A stretch of DNA of 64,000 bases. Source: a bacterium HR28. GTDB lineage: Bacteria; Chloroflexota; Chloroflexia; Thermomicrobiales; Thermomicrobiaceae. The notes below the pieces were generated by a model. The model was not told where the DNA came from and did not search any database. It saw nothing but the letters and a program-made list of their open reading frames with translations. The stretch covers positions 62,001 to 126,000 of the forward strand of contig BEIE01000004.1 in assembly GCA_002898255.1 (NCBI GenBank), written 5' to 3'. How positions within the stretch are numbered: position 1 is the stretch's first letter; each line of letters starts with the position of its first letter. Below are positions 54,457-64,000 of this stretch, one piece after another. A program made the translations under genes and the position numbers.

Positions 54457-55139
54457 GACTCAGTTCCAAGTTTCCACCAGCCCAGGGCCGTTACCAGCGC
54501 GTTCCACCAGGCATGGAGAGATGCCCCCAGCCCCAAAAGTCCCAGACCAAGTGGCGGCAACCAAGCCCACCAAATACCCGGACGGCCGTGGACAATAATC
54601 GCGGCGAGGGCCAGTTCGGCTGAGTCCTCGTTGCGAATTTCGGCCACGTGAACGCCAGGGGCAAGGCTCTTTCCGAGAGTGAGTGTCTCAACTCGGGCGG
54701 AGGACCTCTCAAGGTTGAGGACCGTGGACACCTCGCGAGATGCCGAGTCATTTCTGGTGCCTTCGCGTATCCGTACCGAGATGCTTCCAGCATCTGGTCC
54801 CGCGCGCACGACGATACCCAATTCCGTCCCCACAAACTCGAAGCGAAGCCTGTCGCCAGCAACGCGGGTCGCCACGAATGACTCGGTTCCGATAGTCTGC
54901 ACTACCCAGTCACCTACGAATTCGACGCGTGAGTCCGGCAGTTGTGTCACTCCTGGGCGAAGGAGCGATGGTGCATCCACCGAGGAGGGGACGTTGGTGG
55001 TGACTCGCGCAAGGACACTCAACCACCAGGTGAGCATCCCAAGCAAGAGCAGAACACGGAGCGTCGCACTCCAAAATGGCCAGCTCCGCGAGTGGGTATC
55101 ATCACGTTCCGGGAACGAAGTGCTATCCTGCAGCTGCAC
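54453..55139 (-). CDS. Unknown membrane protein, beta-domain between two helices
   Basis: About 228 residues, of unknown function. An N-terminal helix (ATLRVLLLLGMLTWWLSVLA) and a C-terminal one (IWWAWLPPLGLGLLGLGASL) flank an extracellular beta-rich part (RLRFEFVGTELGIVVRAG, VHVAEIRNEDSAELALAAII) that looks carbohydrate-binding-like. GTG 55139 is chosen since GGAGG lies upstream; the longer GTG at 55184 has none. First gene of the leftward polysaccharide set, with a -10-like TACACT just before it. Confidence 0.6.
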   Translation of the reverse strand: MQLQDSTSFPERDDTHSRSWPFWSATLRVLLLLGMLTWWLSVLARVTTNVPSSVDAPSLLRPGVTQLPDSRVEFVGDWVVQTIGTESFVATRVAGDRLRFEFVGTELGIVVRAGPDAGSISVRIREGTRNDSASREVSTVLNLERSSARVETLTLGKSLAPGVHVAEIRNEDSAELALAAIIVHGRPGIWWAWLPPLGLGLLGLGASLHAWWNALVTALGWWKLGTES

Positions 55140-55223
55140 GAGACGCGTCACCTCCGCGCGGTAGTGTAACGCGCGATCGGTCACAAGGCGCTGGGCTGAG
55201 GCGAAGGGAATAAGAGGGGCGTC

Positions 55224-56093
55224 ATGAGGGCAGAACTGGGTGTTCTCGGCGGAAGTGGCTTATACCGGATGGACGATTTAGAGGACGTGGAAGAGGTCGA
55301 ACTGGACACGCCCTTCGGGCAACCAAGCGACGTGATCACGCTCGGTACGCTGCGCGGTATGCGTGTTGCCTTCCTGCCACGGCATGGTCGGAACCATCAA
55401 CATAGTCCGAGCCGGGTACCAGCTCGTGCGAACTTCTGGGCGTTCAAGCAGCTTGGTGTTCGTTGGGTTGTCTCGGTGAGTGCTGTCGGAAGTCTGCGTG
55501 AAACGATCCGGCCGCTCGACTTCGTTGTTCCCGACCAGGTGGTCGATCGGACGGTACGTCGAGCGCGATCCTTCTTTGACGAAGTTGGCCCCGTCGTGCA
55601 CGTGGCACTGGACGAACCCTTCTGCCCCGAGCTCCGCGGAGCATTGATTCAAGCTGCTATTGAGGCAGGCCCGAACGTCCATGACCGTGGAACCTACATA
55701 TGTATCGAGGGACCGCAGTTCTCTACCAAGGCAGAGTCGAAACTGTATCGCTCATGGGGGCTTGATGTCATCGGCATGACTGCCATGCCGGAGGCTCGGT
55801 TGGCACGGGAAGCGGAACTCTGCTTTGCAGTTCTAGCGCTCGTGACGGACTACGATGTGTGGCACAGTGAAGAGGAGCCAGTGAACGTCGCTGTCGTGAT
55901 CCAGCGTTTGCAGCAGAACGTCGATGCAGCACAGCGCACATTACGTGCATTAGTGGAGCGTCTGAGAGAACTCCCCGGTCAGTGTTCCTGCGGATCCGCG
56001 CTCGAACACGCGATTGTGACGCGACCAGAAGCAGTGTCCCGAGAGATCCGGGAGCGTTTCGCACTGCTGCTCGGAAAGTACCTACCGGCGTAG
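55224..56093 (+). CDS. mtnP: S-methyl-5'-thioadenosine phosphorylase
   Basis: A 289-residue MTAP/PNP-family phosphorylase: LGVLGGSGLYRMDDLEDVE, LPRHGRNHQHSPSRVPARAN, ICIEGPQFSTKAESKLYRSW and GMTAMPEARLAREAELCFAV. It splits methylthioadenosine into adenine and a ribose phosphate, salvaging polyamine by-products. Related purine phosphorylases have a similar fold; GMTAMPE fits MTAP/MTIP more than PNP. Stop and start of the next gene are 4 bases apart. Confidence 0.9.
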   Translation: MRAELGVLGGSGLYRMDDLEDVEEVELDTPFGQPSDVITLGTLRGMRVAFLPRHGRNHQHSPSRVPARANFWAFKQLGVRWVVSVSAVGSLRETIRPLDFVVPDQVVDRTVRRARSFFDEVGPVVHVALDEPFCPELRGALIQAAIEAGPNVHDRGTYICIEGPQFSTKAESKLYRSWGLDVIGMTAMPEARLAREAELCFAVLALVTDYDVWHSEEEPVNVAVVIQRLQQNVDAAQRTLRALVERLRELPGQCSCGSALEHAIVTRPEAVSREIRERFALLLGKYLPA

Positions 56094-56097
56094 TCGG

Positions 56098-57402
56098 ATG
56101 ACGAGACGCGGGTTTTCTCTGCGCTGGCTCGAATTGCAGCTGCTTGTCATTCCTGCTGCAGTGTCACTGATTGGGCTATTGACGATCTCGCTGGCCCGCG
56201 TCGGAAGCACCCGCTGGTCGTGGGGGGATCTGACTGTCAGCCTTGTCTTCATTGTCGCGGTGTTCGCGACAAGTTTCTGGCTGACCCTCCTCAAGGTTCA
56301 GGGGGATCAGATCCTCCTGCCGATCGTGGTCATGCTGGCTTGCCTGGGTCTACTCTTGAGCCAACGTCTCGGTCCCAGCCTGCCAGAAGGTGGGGTATGG
56401 GCGTCACTCAGTGAGCGTCAACTCGTGTATTTGGTCATGGGACTTGCGCTCATGTGGGTAACTGTCGGACTCGTACGCCACTTCTTTTGGCTGAAGCGGT
56501 TGAAGTACACGTGGGCTGTTCTGGCATCCTTTTTGACCTTCTTCACAATGGCCTTTGGAACGGATCTTGGATCGGGAGCTCGACTTTGGCTGGATCTCGG
56601 GCCCATCACGGTTCAACCAGGCGAAGTTGTCAAGGTTCTCCTCGTCTTGTTCCTTGCGGGTTACCTCGACGATTATCGAGAGCTGATCACCAGTAGCTAC
56701 CGCGTCGGCCCGTTCTCACTGCCCCCGCTTCCGTATCTCATTCCGCTCGTTGGGATGTGGGGCATCGCCGTACTTGCTGTGATCCTCCAGAACGACTTGG
56801 GTAACGCGCTGCTTCTCTTCGGTATTTTCCTGGTCATGCTGTATGTCGCTTCGGGGCGACTGCTCTACGTCGTGGGAGGTCTTGCTGCCTTCGCGGCAGC
56901 GTTTGTCGTCGCATTGCGTCTCGTCCCGCGCGTCGCGCAGCGGGTTGATATCTGGCTCGATCCGTGGAGCGATCCAACTGGCATCGGCATGCAGCCAGTA
57001 CAAGCGGATCTTGCATTCGCACACGGCCATATCCTTGGTACCGGTTGGGGATTTGGTTTCCCGCAAGCGATTCCAGTCGTCGCCACGGACTATGCATTCG
57101 CGGCACTCGGTGAGGAGCTCGGTAGCCTAGGCACAGTGGCGGTAATCGGCCTGTATCTCGCTCTGGTGATGCGTGGTCTACTGGTTGGGAGCCGTATCCG
57201 GAATAGCTACGTCCGACTCCTTAGTGTCGGCTTGGTGAGCGTCTTAGGACTACAAACATTGATCATTCTGGCGGGTACTGTGCGACTCTTGCCCCTCACC
57301 GGTATCACGCTGCCTTTTATTAGCGCTGGAGGGAGCTCCCTTGTCACCAACTTTCTCCTTGTAGGGCTGCTGATACGTGCGAGCGAGTTCTCGAGAGGGT
57401 AA
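56098..57402 (+). CDS. SEDS-family cell-shape/division polymerase (FtsW/RodA)
   Basis: A 434-residue polytopic SEDS glycosyltransferase: GTDLGSGARLWLDLGPITVQPGEVVKV is the family signature, QNDLGNALLLFGIFLVML the central one, and LPLTGITLPFISAGGSSLVTNF is the C-terminal one. It polymerises glycan strands with a class B PBP. The next gene is such a PBP, 7 bases on. Confidence 0.93.
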   Translation: MTRRGFSLRWLELQLLVIPAAVSLIGLLTISLARVGSTRWSWGDLTVSLVFIVAVFATSFWLTLLKVQGDQILLPIVVMLACLGLLLSQRLGPSLPEGGVWASLSERQLVYLVMGLALMWVTVGLVRHFFWLKRLKYTWAVLASFLTFFTMAFGTDLGSGARLWLDLGPITVQPGEVVKVLLVLFLAGYLDDYRELITSSYRVGPFSLPPLPYLIPLVGMWGIAVLAVILQNDLGNALLLFGIFLVMLYVASGRLLYVVGGLAAFAAAFVVALRLVPRVAQRVDIWLDPWSDPTGIGMQPVQADLAFAHGHILGTGWGFGFPQAIPVVATDYAFAALGEELGSLGTVAVIGLYLALVMRGLLVGSRIRNSYVRLLSVGLVSVLGLQTLIILAGTVRLLPLTGITLPFISAGGSSLVTNFLLVGLLIRASEFSRG

Positions 57403-57409
57403 CTCGAAG

Positions 57410-59050
57410 GTGCGCGGAGTATTGCAAGTTGCCGCGATCCTCGCATCCATCCTTATCATCGCCTACGGCGTGCTGATTACCGAGGACCGAGCCGATCCGC
57501 GTTGGCTTGGCATGCTCGTCGTCGTTGGTGGACTCTGGATCATCGCATTGTGGCCAAGACGAGGGTATCAGCTTGCGCGAAGCGCTCGTCCCCTTGTTCA
57601 TCTCGCTCTGGTTCTCGCGGTTGGGTTTGGGCTCGTGACGATTCAAGTGCTGCGTGCCCAACTGCTCGACCGGGACCGGATTCTCGCGAAAGCGTCTGAC
57701 CCCGCTGCCGGCGTCGTTGATCTACGGCGCTATATTGCCGAGCGCCAGATCGAGCGGGGACGCATTCTCCTCTCGGATGGAACGGTGATTGCGCGCGATG
57801 GTACTGACAAGCGCGGCATTCGTTACCGAGTGTACGAAGGTCCCTCATCCTATCTGGCCGGATACTACTCGCCAGGGTTGTATGGGGCTGCCGGAATCGA
57901 GCGTGCATTTGACCGCGAGCTCTCAGGCAGCAGCACGAGTGGATGGAATGCGTGGCTCGACGGCATCTTGCACCGCACGCGGCGGGGTAATGACGTTGTC
58001 CTTTCCGTCGATCCCCGATTGCAGGAACTCGGCCAAACCATGCTTGGCGAACGCGCAGGAGCCGCGGTGCTCCTAGACGCTGATAGTGGTGCCGTCCTCG
58101 CGTTTGTGTCCAGTCCGACCTTCGATCCGAATCAGCTGAGTGTGCCTCTGGGGGCACCTACGGAAGATGTGGAACGCGCTCGTGCCTATCTCGAAATGTT
58201 GCAGAAGGATGGTCGCGGGCCATTACTGCTGCGGCCAATTCAAGGGCTCTACGTGCCCGGTTCGATTTTCAAGACAGTGACCGCTGCGGCTGCCTTACAG
58301 TCTGGTATTGCCACACCGACTTCGGTCTACCGGGACGACGGCGCGCTGGCCGTGGACTCACGGGTCATCATTGAGCAGAATCGGCCGGATCCTACACGCG
58401 TGAGCTTTACACTCCAAGAGGCGTACGGGTACTCGTTGAACGTCGTCTTTGCGCAAGTTGGTCTGGAGTTGGGTGCTCAGCGACTCGAGGAGATGGCGCG
58501 GGCAGTCGGTTTCGAAGAGAGGATCCCTTTCGATCTGCCGGTTGCACCAAGCCAGATTGCTCAAACGCCTGATTTTCTCACAAGTCGCGCTGGCATCGCA
58601 GAAACAGCGTTTGGGCAAGGGCAGCTCCTCGTTACGCCACTACAGATGGCTCTGCTGACCGCTGCCGTTGTGCGCGATGGGACCATACCTGAGCCGTACC
58701 TGGTTCGCGAAATACGCAGTCCAGATGGTGGTCTCATCTGGAGTCGGCAACCGAAGGAATGGCGCCGCGCTTTCAGTGGTGAGACGGCAGCAGCGCTCCG
58801 CGACTTGATGGTGTGGTCGGTGGAGCATGGGTATGCACGGCCCGCTCGCATCGATGGGGTGACGGTGGGAGGTAAGACAGGCACGGCGGAAGTTGGTGAT
58901 CGTGCTCCGCATGCCTGGTTCATTGGCTTCGCGGAACGGGCAGGCAAACGCGTCGTGGTGGCAGTTGTGGTCGAACACGGTGGCTCCGGCGTGCAAGCTG
59001 CCCTCCCCATTGGGAGAGCGCTACTCGAGGCAGCCGTGCAAGGCTCGTGA
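57410..59050 (+). CDS. Class B penicillin-binding protein
   Basis: A 546-residue transpeptidase with an N-terminal membrane helix pair (VLQVAAILASILIIAYGVL and following). The catalytic triad motifs are SxxK (PGSIFK, Ser285 and Lys288), SxN (YSLN, Ser342) and KTG (GGKTGTAE, Lys489). It cross-links peptidoglycan with the SEDS protein just upstream. GTG 57410 is chosen; an earlier in-frame GTG (57377) overlaps the ftsW end. Confidence 0.93.
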   Translation: MRGVLQVAAILASILIIAYGVLITEDRADPRWLGMLVVVGGLWIIALWPRRGYQLARSARPLVHLALVLAVGFGLVTIQVLRAQLLDRDRILAKASDPAAGVVDLRRYIAERQIERGRILLSDGTVIARDGTDKRGIRYRVYEGPSSYLAGYYSPGLYGAAGIERAFDRELSGSSTSGWNAWLDGILHRTRRGNDVVLSVDPRLQELGQTMLGERAGAAVLLDADSGAVLAFVSSPTFDPNQLSVPLGAPTEDVERARAYLEMLQKDGRGPLLLRPIQGLYVPGSIFKTVTAAAALQSGIATPTSVYRDDGALAVDSRVIIEQNRPDPTRVSFTLQEAYGYSLNVVFAQVGLELGAQRLEEMARAVGFEERIPFDLPVAPSQIAQTPDFLTSRAGIAETAFGQGQLLVTPLQMALLTAAVVRDGTIPEPYLVREIRSPDGGLIWSRQPKEWRRAFSGETAAALRDLMVWSVEHGYARPARIDGVTVGGKTGTAEVGDRAPHAWFIGFAERAGKRVVVAVVVEHGGSGVQAALPIGRALLEAAVQGS

Positions 59051-59108
59051 ACCGTACAGACGGCGGGGAATCAGGTATACTTGTTCGGGTTGGGCGACAG
59101 GGGGCACG

Positions 59109-59486
59109 ATGCCGGTCTTCTTGAGCCGTCGAGCATTTGAGGAGCTCGTGCGGGAAGCGCTCGACTTGTTGCCCGAACCGATCTGGGAAGCGCTCGACAA
59201 CGTCGCCATCGTTGTCGAACGTGAGCCACGAGTGCGACACCGGCGAGTGGCCGGTGTTCGTGGCGGAACCTTATTTGGGCTATATGAAGGCGTTCCATTG
59301 CCAGCTCGGACGAGTGGCTACGGCATGGTGGCACCGGACGTCATCACGCTCTTTCAAGGGCCATTGTGCCGTGCTGCACGTGATCGAACCGAACTCATGC
59401 GTCTCGTTCGTGAGACAGTGCTGCATGAACTGGCCCATCACTTTGGGATTGACGATCACCGGTTGCAGGAACTCGGTCGATATTGA
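59109..59486 (+). CDS. Small zincin metallopeptidase (DUF1025/COG3824)
   Basis: A 125-residue protein with the zinc motif HELAHHFGIDDHRLQELG near the C-terminus (His-Glu-x2-His). The start MPVFLSRRAFEELVREALDLLP is typical for this small family of uncertain function. ATG 59109 is preceded by GGGGG. A TATACT at 59076 may be a -10. Confidence 0.85.
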   Translation: MPVFLSRRAFEELVREALDLLPEPIWEALDNVAIVVEREPRVRHRRVAGVRGGTLFGLYEGVPLPARTSGYGMVAPDVITLFQGPLCRAARDRTELMRLVRETVLHELAHHFGIDDHRLQELGRY

Positions 59487-59498
59487 GCTGGAGGCACT

Positions 59499-62395
<2,897 letters not shown>

Positions 62396-62398
62396 AAT

Positions 62399-62423
62399 GC
62401 CGAGGCGGAAAACCCGCCTCGGC
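62399..62423. terminator. Bidirectional hairpin between gyrB and HU gene
   Basis: GCCGAGGCGG, loop AAAAC, then CCGCCTCGGC. Read leftward it is followed by ATTTTAGA, so it serves the HU gene; rightward there is no T-run. Confidence 0.75.
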
Positions 62424-62446
62424 TGACCAATGGATTCCGAGAACGC

Positions 62447-62725
62447 TCAGCGCCCCGCGACTGCACGCTTGAGCTGTGTTCCTGGGCGAAAGCTTGGGCT
62501 TCGCCGGGCCGGAATCTCGATCGGCTCGCTTGTCCGCGGGTTTCGGCCCCGCCGGCGTGCGCGCTCGCTTACGCGGAAAGTTCCAAAGCCGGCAATGCTA
62601 ACCTCTTCCCCCTTTGCAAGTGTGTCCTGGATCGTCTGGAAAACAGCGTTCACGATTGGAGCGACCTGGCTCTGCCGAGCGTTGGTTCGCTCTGCCACTG
62701 CTCGAATGAGATCGCTCTTACGCAT
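62447..62725 (-). CDS. HU-family DNA-binding protein
   Basis: A 92-residue histone-like protein: MRKSDLIRAVAERTNARQS, VSIAGFGTFRVSERARRRGRNP, the beta-arm and IEIPARRSPSFRPGTQLKRA. It bends and packs DNA as a dimer. ATG 62725 is chosen since GGGGG precedes it; an upstream start at 62755 is less likely. Confidence 0.93.
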   Translation of the reverse strand: MRKSDLIRAVAERTNARQSQVAPIVNAVFQTIQDTLAKGEEVSIAGFGTFRVSERARRRGRNPRTSEPIEIPARRSPSFRPGTQLKRAVAGR

Positions 62726-62784
62726 GGCTCGAACCCCCTTCGTCGGCCTTCCCAATCCCTAGATCTCTTCTCGAGATCACCGTC

Positions 62785-62812
62785 ACTATAGCATGAATCG
62801 CGAATTTTGCAA
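62785..62812 (-). promoter_or_regulatory. Promoter of HU gene
   Basis: Read leftward: TTGCAA (62807-62812), 16-base spacer, TATAGT (62785-62790), about 60 bases before the start. Confidence 0.65.
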
Positions 62813-62822
62813 GAGGTTGAGG

Positions 62823-63638
62823 CTACTCGCGGGTAGTGGCTTTGCGCGTTGCCATCCGCCGCTGTCGGGCCGCCTCGAACAACATAACCGATCCAGCAAC
62901 TGCTGCGTTGAGAGACTCCAAGCCACCGCGCAACGGAATGGCGACGTGGTGTGTGGCGAGTTGTCTCAGCTGCGGGCTTACTCCGTGTGCTTCGCTGCCG
63001 ATAACGAGAGCAGAGGCACGGGTCCAGTCGAGTTGATCGTAGGCCAGGCTAGCGCGCGGGTCACCGACAACAAGCTGCTCAACGCGATGAATCCAAGCCT
63101 CCTTATCGCCGGCTAATTCCTCAATTGGCAGACGGAAGTGTGACCCCGCGGCGGCCCGGACCACCTTGGCATTGAATGGATCCACCGTTCCCGGCGTCAG
63201 AAAAGCGGCATGTGCTCCGGCGCCGAGCGCGGAACGCAGGAGAGTACCCAAGTTCCCCGGATCTTGCAGTCGGTCGACGACAAGGAGAAGTAACGCTTCG
63301 CGCTCTGGGATACGGATCTCTAGGGAGGGGAATGGAAAAACTGCAATCACTGCCTGCGGCGTGACGGTATCCGCGACATATTGCAGAATCTCGTCGCTCA
63401 CCGCTACGATCGAGATCCCGCGCTTCCTGGCCTCCTCAACAATCTGCTGCTCCTCGGCGCCAGCACGGTGAGGAGAAAAGTAGAGGAGCTTTGGCCAAAA
63501 ACCAGCTGCGATCGCATCCGCGATTGTGCGTGGCCCTTCTACAAGGAAAGCCCGTTCTCTCTCTCGCACGCGGCGCTCACGGAGAGAACGGGCATAAGCC
63601 ACGAGCGGATGTCGACGACTTGTCACCAATCGCGTCAC
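62823..63638 (-). CDS. TrmH/SpoU-type RNA methyltransferase
   Basis: A 271-residue SPOUT-class enzyme: [59 protein letters not shown] and [23 protein letters not shown] are motifs 1-3 of the SpoU family; an N-terminal substrate-binding domain precedes. It 2'-O-methylates a ribose in rRNA or tRNA. The GTG at 63638 overlaps the rplT stop by four bases (GTGA). Confidence 0.92.
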   Translation of the reverse strand: MTRLVTSRRHPLVAYARSLRERRVRERERAFLVEGPRTIADAIAAGFWPKLLYFSPHRAGAEEQQIVEEARKRGISIVAVSDEILQYVADTVTPQAVIAVFPFPSLEIRIPEREALLLLVVDRLQDPGNLGTLLRSALGAGAHAAFLTPGTVDPFNAKVVRAAAGSHFRLPIEELAGDKEAWIHRVEQLVVGDPRASLAYDQLDWTRASALVIGSEAHGVSPQLRQLATHHVAIPLRGGLESLNAAVAGSVMLFEAARQRRMATRKATTRE

Positions 63639-63988
63639 AGGGCTTGACGTGCCACCTCAACCAAGCGGCTGAACGCTGCGGGATCGTGGACAGCAAGATC
63701 AGCCAGCATCTTGCGATCGATCTCGACCCCTGCCTGCTTCAGGCCATGCATGAAGTCCCGGTAGGGAAGCCCGTGCTGACGAGCAGCGGCATTGATACGG
63801 ACGATCCAAAGGCGGCGAAAATCCCGCTTGCGGGCACGGCGGTCGCGATACTGGTATCGTAGAGCTTTGAGGACCGCTTCATTCGCATGCCGGTACAGCT
63901 TGCTCCGCCCGAGCTGATATCCTTTCGCTAGCTCCAGAATCTTCTTGTGTCGTCGGTGTTTGGTCACTCCGCGTTTGACGCGAACCAT
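63635..63988 (-). CDS. rplT: Ribosomal protein L20
   Basis: A 117-residue L20: [61 protein letters not shown]. It binds 23S rRNA during early assembly. A good ribosome site (GAGGGAGA) stands before ATG 63988 at the window edge. Its usual partners infC and rpmI would lie beyond the right end. Confidence 0.97.
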   Translation of the reverse strand: MVRVKRGVTKHRRHKKILELAKGYQLGRSKLYRHANEAVLKALRYQYRDRRARKRDFRRLWIVRINAAARQHGLPYRDFMHGLKQAGVEIDRKMLADLAVHDPAAFSRLVEVARQAL

Positions 63989-64000
63989 CGTTCTCCCTCT

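Noticed and set aside
46776-55139. LPS O-antigen cluster
   Set aside because: The ligase-type genes alone do not show LPS; no lipid A or core gene is visible, so a general polysaccharide operon is the safer call.

Overview
The window reads as an ordinary bacterial chromosome segment of high-middling GC. It is densely coded and has short intergenic gaps, many GTG/TTG starts and many overlapping stop/start pairs. The gene families suggest a thermophilic member of the Chloroflexota, close to the Thermomicrobia type. The clues are a NurA nuclease, an MglA/MglB switch, an AccD-AccA fusion, a VanW-type wall protein, a DUF2342 metalloprotease and a HAS-barrel protein. This placement is inference from gene families, not from a marker-tree search. 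I see no rRNA, CRISPR array, insertion sequence or prophage.

Layout: 1-1710 holds a cut J-domain protein and an unrecognised protein with a PD-(D/E)XK-like motif. 1701-10555 is metabolic: a YlxP-like protein, a DAO-family oxidase, a CBS/zinc-ribbon protein, an LhgO-like oxidase, an MFS carrier, trehalose phosphatase, an M81/MlrC-like protein and fused acetyl-CoA carboxyltransferase. 10794-17965 is one operon coding for a PotABCD-type importer with a DAO-family oxidase and an atypical M20 amidohydrolase inside it. 17993-21945 holds an AI-2E-type permease, lysS, greA, tRNA-Val and a RidA protein. 22098-27440 is VanW, DUF2342 protease, nurA and a HAS-barrel protein; the last three genes overlap.

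27437-33126 runs leftward: hflX, mglB, purM, mglA, an HD-domain protein and purH. 33242-34730 has a DUF2090 aldolase-like gene and four leftward tRNAs (Gln, Phe, Val, Leu). 35056-36507 is a Fur/PerR-type regulator and a manganese catalase behind a promoter overlapped by a 15-bp perfect dyad. 36598-43341 is aspS, mazG-type, lepA and murJ (all leftward). 43492-46785 is rpsT, holA (opposite), an M23 peptidase and a beta-propeller-like lipoprotein. 46776-55139 is a leftward surface-polysaccharide operon (flippase, glycosyltransferase, GT-associated membrane protein, two O-antigen-ligase-type polymerases, UDP-xylose synthase-like, unknown membrane protein). 55224-62395 runs rightward: mtnP, ftsW/rodA, a penicillin-binding protein, a small zincin, a membrane protein and gyrB. 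The right end carries HU, a SpoU-type methyltransferase and rplT, all leftward.

How the parts fit: the importer operon looks like uptake plus cleavage/oxidation of one nitrogen-containing compound. The regulator/catalase pair is a compact peroxide-defence unit. The NurA/HAS-barrel pair looks like a stripped-down or alternative HerA-NurA system. The polysaccharide operon and the neighbouring wall genes form a cell-envelope block.
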